Source: Helopsaltes ochotensis (taxonomy: Eukaryota > Chordata > Aves > Passeriformes > Locustellidae). Taken from it: a stretch of DNA of 64,000 bases. The stretch's first letter is position 1, and each line of letters begins with the position of its first letter. Below the pieces are notes generated by a model. It ran no database searches. It worked only from the letters and a program-made list of their open reading frames with translations, and was not told the origin of the DNA. The stretch spans positions 496,284-560,283 of the forward strand of contig VXBM01000426.1 of the NCBI GenBank assembly GCA_013400155.1. The letters are read 5' to 3'. Positions 1 to 12,655 of this stretch are shown in pieces. A program made the translations under genes and the position numbers.

Positions 1-1559
1 GGTCATCCCAGAGCACAGGGCACAGGGATTGTGTCCTGATGGCTCTGGAATATCCCCAGTGAGGGAGACACCACACTCTCTCTGGACACTGTTCAACGCT
101 TGGCCACTGCACTGGAAAGGATTTCTGCCTCCTCTTCAGGTGGAACTCCTGGGCGTCAGTGTCTGCCTGCTCCTCGTGTCCCGTTGCTGGGCCCCATGGA
201 GCAGAGGCTGGTCCATGCTCTGGCACCCACCCTTTGGATGTTTACACACATCACAGAGGTCCCCTCTCAGCTGTGGCTCCTCTTGAGGAGCCCCAGCTCC
301 TTCATTCTTTCCTCCTCAGAGATTCTCCAGTCCCTTCATCACCTATGCAGCCTCTGCTGGATCCCCTCCAGGAGCTTCTTGTCCTGAGGAGGCCAGAACT
401 GGACACAGTAAATTTACCAGAAATCATGGAAATGGGCATCGAAACCTTGCCAGCTGTAAAGCTGGGGGGTTCCTCTGCCACAAATGGAGGGGGAGCAGGA
501 CAGAAACATGGCTCTTCGTGCCCTGACACCTCACACAGCATCATAACCCTGTGGGGTCTCTTCGACAATGAATTTCCCTATTAAGTGTAAGTGGACATGA
601 TTAATTTTAGTGTCAAGTAGATCAGTGCTTAATTAATTCCCATTGACAAGGAACATGTCTTTTCTGGGATTCCTGTCACAGCCCTCACACCTCAATTTTC
701 ACGCTCATTCCCTAAATATGAATTAAAATCTCTCAAGCTTGCATTATTACATAGACAGAGAAAAGGGCTATGAAAAGGGCTACAAAACCCACCCACTCCC
801 TTCTGACCAGAAAGCTGGGTTTAATCTTTATGATTTAATTTTACCATCGATTTAAACTTGATCGAAGTACAAGGCAACACCTGCCTGCTCAACATTTATT
901 GGCAGTTTTCATGTACAACGCCTGATATTTGAGTCATCCCCAGACTGACTGGGTAGTGATACTGCATCGATGCTGCTCCTTGCACCTGGGGCTGTTTATC
1001 TTTGCAAGAATCAAATGCTTATTTTGTCAGCAGAAGCAGATGGACGAGTCCCCCACCTTGCTTGGGCAACAGAACGTGCGTCACACCCTCAGATTTGGTG
1101 TCGGGTTCACTCTGACCCCACACAAGTGGATTAGAAAGGACCCGCTTTGCAAGGCAGCACAGGGGCTTTAAACTGAGCTCTCACCCTGGAGGCAAATCTT
1201 TGCTGGGTCTGGTTTTCCTAGATATACCTCAGGCTTCCCTTCTTCACCTCCCCAAGCCCTGGCTTAGCACCACCACCCTTTTTAGGCTCAGCATAACTCA
1301 TATTCCCTGAGCCCTTATCCTCGCATTTGCCCCTGCCCTTTGAGGAATTCTGGCTAAAGAGGCGGAGCAGTGCCTTATTTTTAGGTCCCTGTTACCCAGG
1401 GATTTTGGCCACCTGTGCAGCTGCATCACCGTGTTCATGCAAGGAATTTCCCCGTTCAGGGGTGCAGTAGGATTTGCATCAGTGCTGTTTGCCTGCCTGG
1501 CTGAAAGCCTTGCAGAGCCTTGGGCTAGGCAGGCTTTTTTGTCCAAAAACCTGACTATT
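1..1559. other. Intergenic DNA, nothing recognised
   Basis: No exon, RNA gene or mobile element was identified. Open frames are short and unsupported. Confidence 0.6.
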
Positions 1560-1873
1560 GAGGGAACAAAGGAGAGGGAGAAGGGAAGGGGAGGAAGAAA
1601 TAGAGGGGAAATAGAAAGCTGGGGGGAAAGGGGGAAAGAGAGGGGAAGAGAAGTATAGGGGAAGGAGGAAAGAAATGGGTGGGAGAAAGGGAGAGGGAAG
1701 AAACAGAGAGAAAAAAGAAATCCAGGGGAAAGATGGGAAAGGGGGAGAAGAAAGAAATAGAGCAAGGGAGAAAGGAAGAAGGGGGGAAGAAATAGAGAAA
1801 GGAAATAAGGGGAAGAAAGATGGAGGAGGCAAGGAAGAATTAAAAGAGTAAAGCAGAGAAATTGGAAGAGAGC
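1560..1873 (+). repeat. Polypurine tract
   Basis: About 310 bp almost wholly A and G on the + strand (gggaaaggggg, gaagaaagaaat), with scattered single T or C. The long Phe/Pro/Ser-rich open frame on the other strand is a composition artefact. Confidence 0.9.
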
Positions 1874-4800
1874 ATGCTGGTGGGTGACTGCAGTCAGATT
1901 TCAAACCGCTCACTGAATGTGCTCTGCAGTGTAAGAAATCCTTCTCTTTTCCTGCATTCCAGACATGCATAGTAATTTTTTTTTCTTTGAATATAGACAA
2001 AATAAGCTATCTTGTTATAAAAATACTATGCATAGATAATTTGTCCAGATAATTTTGAAATAATGGTTCAAACCACATTGGTTTTGGCTGCGCTGTGGAG
2101 CGCAGTGAGTGAAAATGAAGCACTGAACATACATTCCTTATTTTAACAAGCAACACGAAGGCGAGGCTCGTTTTGTCTGAAAGTCATGACTGTGATGGAT
2201 GGTAGACGGACAACACTGAGTATCCCATGCCAGTTTTAAAGGGCTCTATTTTAAGTGCACAATACACCCCTCATTCTCCAGTATCCCGTGCGCAAGGAGG
2301 CTGCTTTGTGCCGAGCACACCCTAAAAGATACAATTTTCCTTCTGTGCTGCTCTTAAACCAAACCCTCTCGTAAAAACCTCACTGCTGAGAATCAGGAGA
2401 AGCAATCAGCTGTTAAAACCGGTGGTGGTGTACTTGACGAACCTCTTTTACATAACAAAATGGATGCTTTTGTGTCCTGCGCAGGAAAATGTGATAACAT
2501 TTCTATTAGAAGCAAGGCCTGGGATAGGGGAATCCAGTGGCTGAGTGAGGGTGTTAAAGGCAAACGCAAGGGCACCTCTCCAATCCACTGTAAGGTCAGG
2601 GCATCTGCCAAACCAGAAATGAAGCCTGACAGCTTTAACAAGATGCCCATTAGCCCAAGGAGAGTGGAATGCTTTAAAGACCTTGGAAAATCTGCACTGA
2701 GGAGGTCAATATTTGAGATTGTCAGGATACGTGAGATGAGCAGGGTTGCAATATTTTGCAAACATAACAGCAGTGGTATCCAGCAGGGTCTGCAGATTTA
2801 TTAATGGAAAAAAATGACATCAGAGCCAAGTATGTGCTGGCACTGAAATTCTGCAGGAAAATAAAAAAACACTGGTGCAACTAAAGGGCTTGCACTTTAT
2901 TAGACTTCCTAGGGAGCCCAAGGTGATTCTCTCCAGCAAATGAAACCCCCTAGGAAAAGCCTTCAGGTGTGTTGCCACATCTGAGCAATGTCAAGACAGG
3001 AGACTGGTGGTGTCCGTGTGTAATTTTCCCGGATGAGATTCCTTATTGTTATTCCATCTCTTCAAGTCAGCAGGGTCATTATTTGCATCAGCAGAGCTCT
3101 GGCCCTTTGGGAGCCTTGCTTAGCTTTGTCATGTCTAGCCTGGGGTTTATAGTCATGCAGCAAAGCCAGAACTGGTCAGTGTCTTCCCAGCTGGTCCAAA
3201 ATAGAGATCCGTGGGCTTGGGTTGGCCAAGGAGAATACTGCGGGCTTCCAAGCCAAGCTTTAGGAGGACTGGAGAAAAAAATATCCCACAAAAGCAGCAG
3301 ACCTTGATTGCTTTTAGCCAACAGCAGTGTGATGTGGGTTTTTTCTGAAGAAAGCTTGTTCGTTGGCTTCATCTTGCCAGAACCCCTCAATGAGTTATTG
3401 GCCTCCTCTAGTCACCTTGGCATGCCACAAGAGAGAGTTTTTAATTTGTAAATTTTTCACAGGTCACTAAGGATGCCACGCTGGGGAGCTTGAGGTCTCA
3501 GCATTTTAGGTTTGAGGAAGCATCTTCCCTTGGAGGGAGTTTTTCAAAGGTTAACCCTGGGGTTGGTTTCATTTAGTATTTTCATCTGCACCCTGGCACA
3601 AGTAGGACGGCACTGATGAAATAAGCTAGTGACACAGTGTTAAAGCGTCACCAAAAAAGGAGGGTAAAGTCATACAAGAGGTTAAGGACTTGAGAAATGA
3701 GGGGAGTGAAATCAAGCAGACAGCCAACACCGTGCCAAAGGCTAAATTCATGATCTCACCAACTGTTGATAAGGGAAAAGGAGGAAATTCTGGGGTCATA
3801 AACTGGCCTCGGGTTGGTTGCGTGCCACCATCACAACAGAAACACCAAAACATTGCATTTAACAATGAGAGCGCTTCAAGAAAGGGTCATTGCGCAACCA
3901 TCTTCAAGGCCTTACCTAAAATGGTGCCTGCAAGTCTGCTTTTCCATATTAAAAATAAATCAAACTTGAATAGCTGTGGAGAGAAAAGGTCCCAGAATAA
4001 GCAGCAGGAGGACTTTACTGAGATGAGAAGGGGTTGGCTTGTCTGTTCAAACTGAGTCTCTCTTCTTTGGAGATAAGTGGGATGGGGATGATGCTATGTA
4101 AAGCTTAAAGCCAAGTCAGCACAAAAGCATACAGCTAAACAGACCATGTATTTATTAGTCTGGATACCAGAGATTTCTGAACATGCCTCCCAAAAGAGGT
4201 TGTGAGTGGCTGGGTATGTCAAGTCTGTGGTGAGCACTACCCTGAGAGTCTGTGTGCCTTAGCAAGCACTAGTCCTAACACTGCAGATTTTTCACCCTGC
4301 CAGGAAATCTGGGACGTGCTTATCCATCCCAGCTGACGCTCCAGTCACCCCAGAGAGGTTGTTCTTGTCCCATTGACGCTCCTGCTTGGAGGGCACAAGC
4401 CAGCCTTCACCCAGAGCGACACCTGCATGCTCTGTGTGACTGTGCCAGGCAGGGAGCTCACCTGCAATGTGCCAGCCATGACTGAGCTCACGGAGAACAG
4501 CCCAGCTGGGGCAGAAATGGGAACCCGCTCAACGCAGCCTCTGTGGACCTAATCTAATTAGCAGCAGACACGCCATGGCTCAGTGTTTGAGCAGGGCAAA
4601 GCGAAGCCAGCCCCACAGCAGCTGGGGTTGTGGGGAGCCAAACCCATCGCAGGCTGTTTCCCAAAGCTGGATGGTCATGGTCTGTTGTTTGCTCTCTCTG
4701 CTCCTGTGTGCTATTCCCAGCCTGCCACAGCACTGCTGAGCTCCAAATTTGGCTGCTTCTCCTGTGGCTTCCCCTCTTGATGTGTAAAAAAAGCTACATT

Positions 4801-6959
4801 TAAGAGAGCCCCATGCTATTTTCAGAAGAAAAGACATCCTAGTCTCTCCCACCTAGTCTAAAAACACTCCTTGTTCCCTACCTCAAGTGCTGTGGGCATA
4901 AAACCTGTTCTGGGCTGTGGGATGCCTTGCGTCCCCTCTGCCTGCACTCCAGGCGGAATGCAGGCGAGAGATCAATGTACATATTGAATTTGGGAATACA
5001 GCCTCTACATCTGTCCAAAAACATGGTCTGAACTAGTAAATCCTTCAGCCACACGAAATCGGGCTGGCTTCGGTGCAAACAATGCATTACATCAGCTGGA
5101 GCAGCTGAGGAACCGACCCTGCATCGCTTTGGGATTAATATATCAAAGCATTCCTGCTGCCATGGTGCCAGCGTCCTCACCCCACTGACAGCCCGGAGAC
5201 ATGGGAGTGAGGAATCACATGGCCTTGATACAAGTTTCCCCGTGTTTTTCCTGCTTCATGCTGTGTGGCCTCATCCACTCCCATCCCAAATGTTGCAGCA
5301 TTAAGCTGAGCCACATTTTCCAATCAGGCCCTCCAGATTTTCTTCAACGCCAGTTGTTTTGGACTGGAGTAAAACATAGCCACAACACATGGCCTAAAAA
5401 CAACCAATTGTTTGCAAAAGACCAAGTGTTTGCACTAATTAGTCATAGTGTTCTGTAAAATGCCATATGAACATGCTTTTGGGAAACCACATCACAGTTA
5501 AAACTCCCTCAGCTGGAGCAGAGGAGGGGAAGGAGGTGCTGTTTATTGTCCCCATGAAAATCCATCCAGATTCGTCCAAGGCACAAATCAGAGGCAAACC
5601 ATCCCTCTTCTCAAGCACAGAAAGCTGTGCTCTGCTTCAAACCATCTTTCATTCTGGTCAGGGAAGAGGTATTTTCCGCTCACCTGTTCTACAGCAAAGG
5701 GAGAAATCTCCAGGCCTGCTCTCAGGGAATTGTTCCAATCACTTGACATGAGGCAGAAGAGCACCCATGTGATGTCTCATGGCTCTGCTTTATGATCTGA
5801 AGCCGTGCATCCCTACCCCACCTCCTGTCACCTCTCCAGTGGCCCACCCACACAGAACTGCAGCAAATCCGCCATGGGAGCTAACAATTCCTGCCTTACC
5901 TAAAGCCATGCTGGTGCTAAGGGATTTCACATTCCAGCTGGGATAATCACCAGCAGGGCAGGAAGGCAGGTCATTATAGTTTCCTGAAATAAAGGACTTC
6001 GCCCAAACTGGGAAGTGAAAGATAATAGTGGTAACAAAATATTAGAGGAAACAGAGACAAAACATCTGAGATGATACAGTGTGATAGAGCTGGTGCATCT
6101 GATTTTAAATCATAACATATTGTTCTGGCATCCACAGCATTCCTGGTTTTCCATGCAGAGTGACTGATGAGTGGCATATGGGGCTGACTCACCTGCCCAG
6201 CACGGTCTCCCTGCCCTCTGCCTGGCTGGGAATCCTGACCCAGTTCATCCAGCCCAGCCCTGCAGCAGGTCCTGTGCTCTGCCATTTTCCTGGGAGCTTT
6301 TCCTCAGCGTTAATTATCACAGCACTAAAACCTATCTGATCCTTCCCAGTAGAAATGTGAAGGAATCAGCTCCTCTCTTCTCCGTCGACAAAGAGCCAGA
6401 ACAGTCAGGCAAGTGTTGTCAAAGTGTCCAGTGTTTCGTTTTCCCTCCCATTGTAGCAACAATTAGAAGAATAAATTTTCCCCCCTCCGAACACAATGAG
6501 TTGCTGCAGAACCCTTTCATTTCAGCTGCTGTGAAAACAGTAAATAAATAAATAGGTAGATAAATAAGAGGCAGATAAAGCACAGAACACCCCAAGCTGG
6601 ACAGAAAGCAAAAAACTACCAATTTCCACTGCCAGCCGAACAACTTGTCAAGGATCATGCTGGAAAAAGATGCCAGAGACAGGAGTAGAATGGCCTCTGC
6701 CACCAAGTCTCTGATTTTCCTCCCTCTTGCCTTCTGCCTTTCCTATCTGTGCCTTTCCCTAAGGACAGCTACTCAATATATTGCAGGGTTTCCAGCCTTG
6801 AGCCGTGGATGTCTGGGCACTGTTAGGAGGAGGCACCTCCCCAGGGGCTGACAGGCACCGCCTTTGTTGCTCAACTTCAGTTTCTGCAGAGGTTTTCATC
6901 CTCTCTGACCTTGGAGCTGTGGTGGCAGAGGGGAGAGGCAGGAAAGGCACTTCTCTGCA
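1874..6959. other. Intergenic DNA, nothing recognised
   Basis: Ordinary mixed-composition DNA. Overlapping open frames of 114-122 codons on both strands at 2393-2804 and one of 121 codons at 3690-4055 lack any recognisable domain or splice context. Confidence 0.55.
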
Positions 6960-7220
6960 TGGCCTTTTTTGGGGAAGTTACTAGGTTAAGTTTCTGCAAC
7001 ATCCGGAGCGCATTAGCGGTTCAACTCAACTAATTAAAAATTCCCAAAATAATTTTTAATACCTTTTTCAATTATAAAAGGCGTTGCTCGAGGTAACAGC
7101 GGATAATGGTGTGTCCCCCCCCGGCCCCGAGGCATCTCTGTTCCTTCCAAGTTTATTGGCAACAGATGACTCATTTCACCTCTGCCCAAGATGACTGCTT
7201 TACAACTCTTCCAGCAGCAT
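6960..7220. promoter_or_regulatory. Candidate conserved regulatory element
   Basis: AT-rich block with many homeodomain-like TAAT/ATTA cores (aactaattaaaaatt, aataatttttaat, ttcaattataaaa) and a gatgactcat AP-1-type site. It has no repeat signature and no coding frame. Conservation cannot be tested here. Confidence 0.25.
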
Positions 7221-10200
7221 CTGGCCTTAAACGAGGTTACTCAGGCTCAAGCGGATGAAATAATTTCTATTCTTGTGCCTATACAGACCATGCCTGCAAC
7301 ACCCAGTGCCTGAGACTAAAAACCGGCCAAAAACTAGCCAAACATTTAGACGTGACCTGAAAAAGCAAAACTGTGCTGTGGACACAGGCCTGGCTGCCAT
7401 GGAGAGGCAAAACCTGTCATAAAATGCCCCGTGAAGTTTTCTGGGCTAGGCATCCCCAAAGCTGGGTGGGGACTTCAGGGAAACTAAGCTCATATTCACA
7501 CCCACATGAGCTTTTCAAGTCTGTGCTAGACAGCATTGCTTAAATATTTCTCTTTCCATGCACAGGGAAACCATTTTCAGTTGCATTTGCTACAAGTGCC
7601 TCGTAAACACAGAGCGATTAAGTGCTTCTGGGGGAGATTATTGAGCAACTTCTGGCTGTCAGGGAGCTCCTCTCTAGCCCTTTGCTTGGAAAGGTACCAC
7701 CTACAGCCATTTTTAGCCTGGTTTCCTACGGGAACATGTGTGATCACTCTGCCAGTCCCACTCTAAAAGCTGAAGCCAGCTGGCCAGCTGCCACCAAGTT
7801 TTCCTCTGGGGTCAAGGTCCATCCCAAATGTGATATCCCCACTGGGAAAAAAAAAAGCAGCACGTGGAGCTCAGGGTAGACACCAGACCATGCACGTGGA
7901 AGACGGTACTTAAATGCTTTAATCGTGTAAAATGCTGCCAAACCTGCACCTTGTTAGATAACGATGTCTCTTGTTTCACAGAACCGTTTGCTCCGTTTCC
8001 ATGGCCCCTCGGGAGCGGCTTTTCCTTTGAAGTCGGGTACCCAGCCTAGAGCCGGTGGTTTCTGCGTGGCAGCTCTCCTGGCAAGGTGGGCTGGACTCGA
8101 GGAGGGGGATCCTCCTGGCCGAGGCCCGTTGAGAAAAGAGAACGTGAAGTCTGAGATAAACAAACTGTTCAATGCACGCATCTCTCCTCGAGCAAGCCAC
8201 ATACGCTTCTTACTTTTCAGCCAAGCTGCGCTTTACTTATTAGACGTACGGCAAGAACCTCAGCACACGCCTCAAGGCTATTTATTGGGACCTGTCAAGT
8301 GCGGTTTCAGAGGTGAAAACAATCTCACCTGTCTCTTCAAGCACTGATGCTGAAGGAAAGCCTTTCTTGTGGTTCACACTTGCATTCCTTTTGTAATTTA
8401 ATGCCACCAAACTTCATATGTTTATTGTAGTCAGTAGTTATTTTCCCTCCTCGGTCTTTAACACATGCTAATGCTCACCATCACTTATCATCTGGGAGCT
8501 ATTAATATTAAGCTTGTTTAATGTTTCCAGGCCAATCTCTGGAGTGTTTTAGCAACGTTAATAATTAATACAGGAAGAGGAGCGTTTTAGAGGCCTGAAG
8601 CAGTTCAGGGCAAGGCTCACAGTTTTAAGCCACAGTGTAAATGATCTGTTCACCATTACAACTCCACCAATCCTTAAAACATGTCTTAACTTTTTATCAC
8701 AGTAACAGTGAGGACCTCAATCTTTTTTTTTTTTTTTTTCATTAGCAAAGGCACAACCCCTTTCCTCTCAACAACCATTTTCTCTCAAAAGAAAATGATC
8801 TTTTAATGCTCCGTGGCAGTGGTGAGAGACCTTGTCTGTATGATCACCAGTGGAACATCCATGGTTTTCATGACTTCATCACACACAGAAGAGAAACAGC
8901 AAAGACCAGGACACTTCAAGCATTTCCATTCTGTGATTTAACTCCTTAGCCATGTTTTGTATGAAAATCAGCACACAAACAAGGCACGTTTAACAGCACA
9001 GGTATGGCAAACAGTTTTGAGAACATCCTTTGTTGTGACCTCTGGATGGATCGATTATTTTGAATTTATTTTGCTGACCATGGTTTCAGGTGTTTGTTCT
9101 TGAAAAAATAATAAATGAGAGTGTTTCGGATACAAACTGACCCATCAGGAGAAATTTTGTGGGACCTCAGAGGACAAAAAAATGCTTAAAAAAGAGCATA
9201 ATTTCAGAGCAATATAAAGTCTAAGCATCATTTCAACAGCGTGGAAGCATTGATAGTGATCAGACCTCCTGAGCTGGGCTGTCTGCACGGGACACATCAG
9301 GGATCACATGGAATTCCATGTGGATGAGCCCAAGGAGAGGGGGAGAAATAAGTCAGGGGAGAAAAAAGAACTCTTCCCACAGGCAGACAGCAAACAAGTG
9401 GGAAACCTGAGGCTTCAGCCTCTCTTTTCAGCTCAGGGTTGTGCCTTTATTGCCAGACTCTGCTGCCTTTCCCACACAACCACTTTTCCATAAGCAAGGG
9501 AGGATTTACAGTGCCCACATTGAGGCTTCCTCACAGCAGTCACAGTCAGGAAGAACCAAGTGCTACACAACCACTGAAAAAGAACACTCCAGGAGTTTCC
9601 AAATAGCCCCACAAAGATCTCAGTGCTTGTGCCTCATTTAACTCAGAGAAGGAGGAAGGAGAGGCATCCTGCTCAAATTTACACAGCAGGCAGAGCCAGA
9701 AATACAAGATTATTGGAATTATCCTTGTGTGCTTAGCCTAGAAGTTTTATTTTGACCTCCTCTGGAATTCTTGTGCACCACTGACATGTCAGCCTTTCCT
9801 TCACAGTCAAAAGTCAAATAGAAAGGCTGAGGTGGAGCAGTGGGGAAAGGTCTACAAGGGGGCTCCAGGAGTATTTGATTCACACCACTCCTGTGGCCAG
9901 ACCCATCCTCTGAATTCTTGTGACGTAGTTACATCAGGCGACCATAAGATGAAATGCAGTCCCTAAACCTCGGAAAAACAACCCATACCCAGTTTTTACC
10001 AGTAAAATTTATTTCAAGTGAGGAACCTTTCACTCCACGAGCACGGTGAGGAGCGTCCCTAGGTTTGTGCAGGATGCTCGAAGTGCTCTACCCATCCAGT
10101 ACCAATGCAGCCACAGCCTCCATTTGCAGACCACTCACCACTGAAGGAGGCCTGATCCTCAACATCCTGGATGTTTTCCCTCACAAAAAGCAGGCAAGTG

Positions 10201-11859
10201 GACAGAGACACATGGGGAAAACCTCAGGCTCCCTGGCACCACAAGAGTGCTTACCAGAGATGTTCACCTTCCAGTTGTTTGGAGAACAAAGAACGAGAGA
10301 AGCTTGGCTGTCCATCCACACTTGTGGCAGGAGATCTCAGTCCATCTCTCGTGGGCTGGTGTCTGTTTGACTGCTCAGCTCAGAAACGAGACCGGGCAGC
10401 AGCATCCTCGCTGTGTTAAAAGGTAGATGAGCTGTGCCCTCTAGTGGGGCCTGGCTCACCAGGAGATCCAGACGAGCCTTCCAGGAGGGGCTGTCCCAGC
10501 CCACACAAGGGACACACTTCCCTGGCCTCTGGAAGCCCCCAGGGCATTTACACCAGCCAGGCCATGGCATTTTGTTTGTGCACCTCATCCCCACCATCTT
10601 TGTTTATAAAAGCCCTTCACAAAGGCCTCCGAGATGTGACACCTGCTCGAGCAGAGGAGGCTGGTATGAAAATAACAGAGCAGCACAAACTGGCGAGGAA
10701 GTTTCTCTTAGCAGTGATAAAGCCATCCTTTCATAAGGCTTCAAAGCCTCCGAGCCTTTTTTTTTTCCCTACTAAAAATTAGATGCTTAGTTTAGGTGCA
10801 TGATGCTACCAGAGCCTGTAGGTCCAAACCAGCAGGTAAAATCATTGCTGTGGGCAAGGATTCCTGCTGCAGCAACCCCAGCCCAAGGTATCCACGCTCA
10901 GCCTTTCCAAAACCCTGAAACATCTTCCTACCCCCTTGCTGTACCAGTGCAACTGTGCACAGGGTCACAGGGACTCACACTGAAGGACTGACTAATCCAA
11001 AGCCCTAGGAAAAAAAAAAAAAATCAAAGAAGGCTTCAAGTCAGCTCCTTTGGGAAACAAGTTATAAGAAAGGGGTGTGAGCATTTTAAACTGCTTCTGG
11101 GCTGGAAAAACTATATATATTCATAGGGTTGTTAGGAACTGTGTTCAAAGGATCCCCAAATCCAGCTCTAGTCTCTGCAGAGCTGATGGAAAGGGCCCGG
11201 GAAGGTAAAATGTACATGGCTTTTCATCATTGAAATGGGAAGTGATTGAACTGCAGTGCTTAGGCCTCGGAAGTCACAAGACACATTTTTCATTTCAAAC
11301 CTAGGATGATTTTTCTTTTTAAGCTTTCTTGTAGGACTTCTGCTTTTCACCCTGTTCCCCATAACCTTTAGGACTAGATTTCGTTATGTCTGTTTCACTT
11401 CCAGATATCTTACTTGAAGGAAAGACGCTGACTATGACAAGAGGAGTGACAAAAACACAGAATTGTCATCATTCAGTTGTTTAATTATCAGATCTTCCCA
11501 TCCTCATCCCAGACCCGCAATCCCAATGCAATATAACATGCTGTGATTTCTCTCTCAAGATATTAAACAAGAGCAGCCTTCTTCAGCACACTGAAGGGGG
11601 TAATCAGCTATTACCTTAATTAACAGGCAGCAAAATGTTCAGTTTTCGCTCACTTTGTACCTCCCAAACTCAGGAGCTGCTGTTTTGCAGCTCAGGGTTT
11701 TGCCAGACAAGCGGGCGAGCCTTCTCCCACAAAACAAATCCCCTCTGCAATCCCAATCCCAAGGGATACCTGAGCCTGAACCTGGCACCAGACCAAAGCC
11801 AGGTCTGATGTTCGCCAGCAGAAATTGCCGTGTCATAAAAACGCGGAGGGGATTTTTAT
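7221..11859. other. Intergenic DNA, a few possible regulatory blocks
   Basis: Moderately CpG-containing DNA at about 7980-8330 and an AT-rich unique block at about 8360-8720 could be regulatory. Otherwise nothing was recognised. Confidence 0.45.
8723..8739 (+). repeat. Poly-T run (17 T)
   Basis: Uninterrupted T17 in otherwise AT-rich intergenic DNA. Confidence 0.9.
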
Positions 11860-12655
11860 ATCCGGATCCCATATATGCCGTGCCTCCGGCCGCACCCAGC
11901 CCTCCCTAATCCCCAAACCTCGGGGAAAGCCCGAGGGAGTTTCCCCCGCATTTCCTTGGACGCTGGGCTGCTCTTGGATCCCAAGACATGGGGAAAGCCC
12001 CACCTACCCGTTCATCCGTCTGTCCGTCCGCTCATCCACCCATCCACCGCCAACCCGCGGCGTGGGGATCGCGGAGGGAAGCACGGGGGGATGGATGGAG
12101 GGGATGGATGGAGGGATGGAGAGGTGCTGGGGGCACGGCCGCTGGGACAACAGCCTCGCTCCGTCTTGCCTGGCTGCCAGACCTTGGACCTGGCGTCAGG
12201 TCTAAGGTACATTGATCCCGGGCTGTCTCTCACCTTCGACACCACTCCCGGAGCCGGTGCTTTGGCGTTGAGCTGCTCCCGGCGCCGAGAGGCTGGAACA
12301 TACGGATGGGGCCGTCACCCTGCCACCCCTGACACACGGACCGGAGCCCTGGCAGGACAGCAAAGCTTCGGGAAGGTAAAGGCATCCTCCGCTCAGGAAT
12401 TTCCCACCGGACAGGCCCCAGCCCCGACCCGCCCTCTCCAAGATGCCTTTCCCAGGTGAGCTCCGGAAAATCCTCACGGAGCAGCCTCACACCCAAGGCA
12501 CCAAGGGTGGCACGGTCCTCAGTGACTCTCTGCCCAAGAGAAGAGCTTTTGGGAAGCCCTCTGCCCTACCCCCATCCTCCCGGAGCTGTTGGGAAGGTCT
12601 CAGCAGAGCTCTCGGTCTGGGCGGTCCCGTCTATTGCTGCCTTACTTCCCTGCGA
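11860..12655. promoter_or_regulatory. CpG-rich region, candidate upstream promoter/first exon of RAB17
   Basis: CpG density is raised from about 11860 to 12480. On the + strand a good donor (CCCAG|gtgagc) occurs at 12454, in the right orientation to supply the missing RAB17 5' UTR exon 3.1 kb upstream of the acceptor at 15566. TATA-like gatttttatatcc occurs near 11850. No transcript evidence; it could instead be an alternative promoter of a gene to the left. A diverged GGAT repeat lies at 12088-12122. Confidence 0.35.

Noticed and set aside
1298..2000. 155- and 173-codon open frames, Ser/Pro/Phe-rich
   Set aside because: Antisense of the polypurine tract; no domain or splice support.
2393..2804. 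Overlapping 122- and 114-codon open frames on opposite strands
   Set aside because: No recognisable protein family, no promoter or splice context; overlapping on both strands suggests chance.
3690..4055. 121-codon + strand open frame
   Set aside because: Unrecognised, in ordinary intergenic DNA; no supporting signals.
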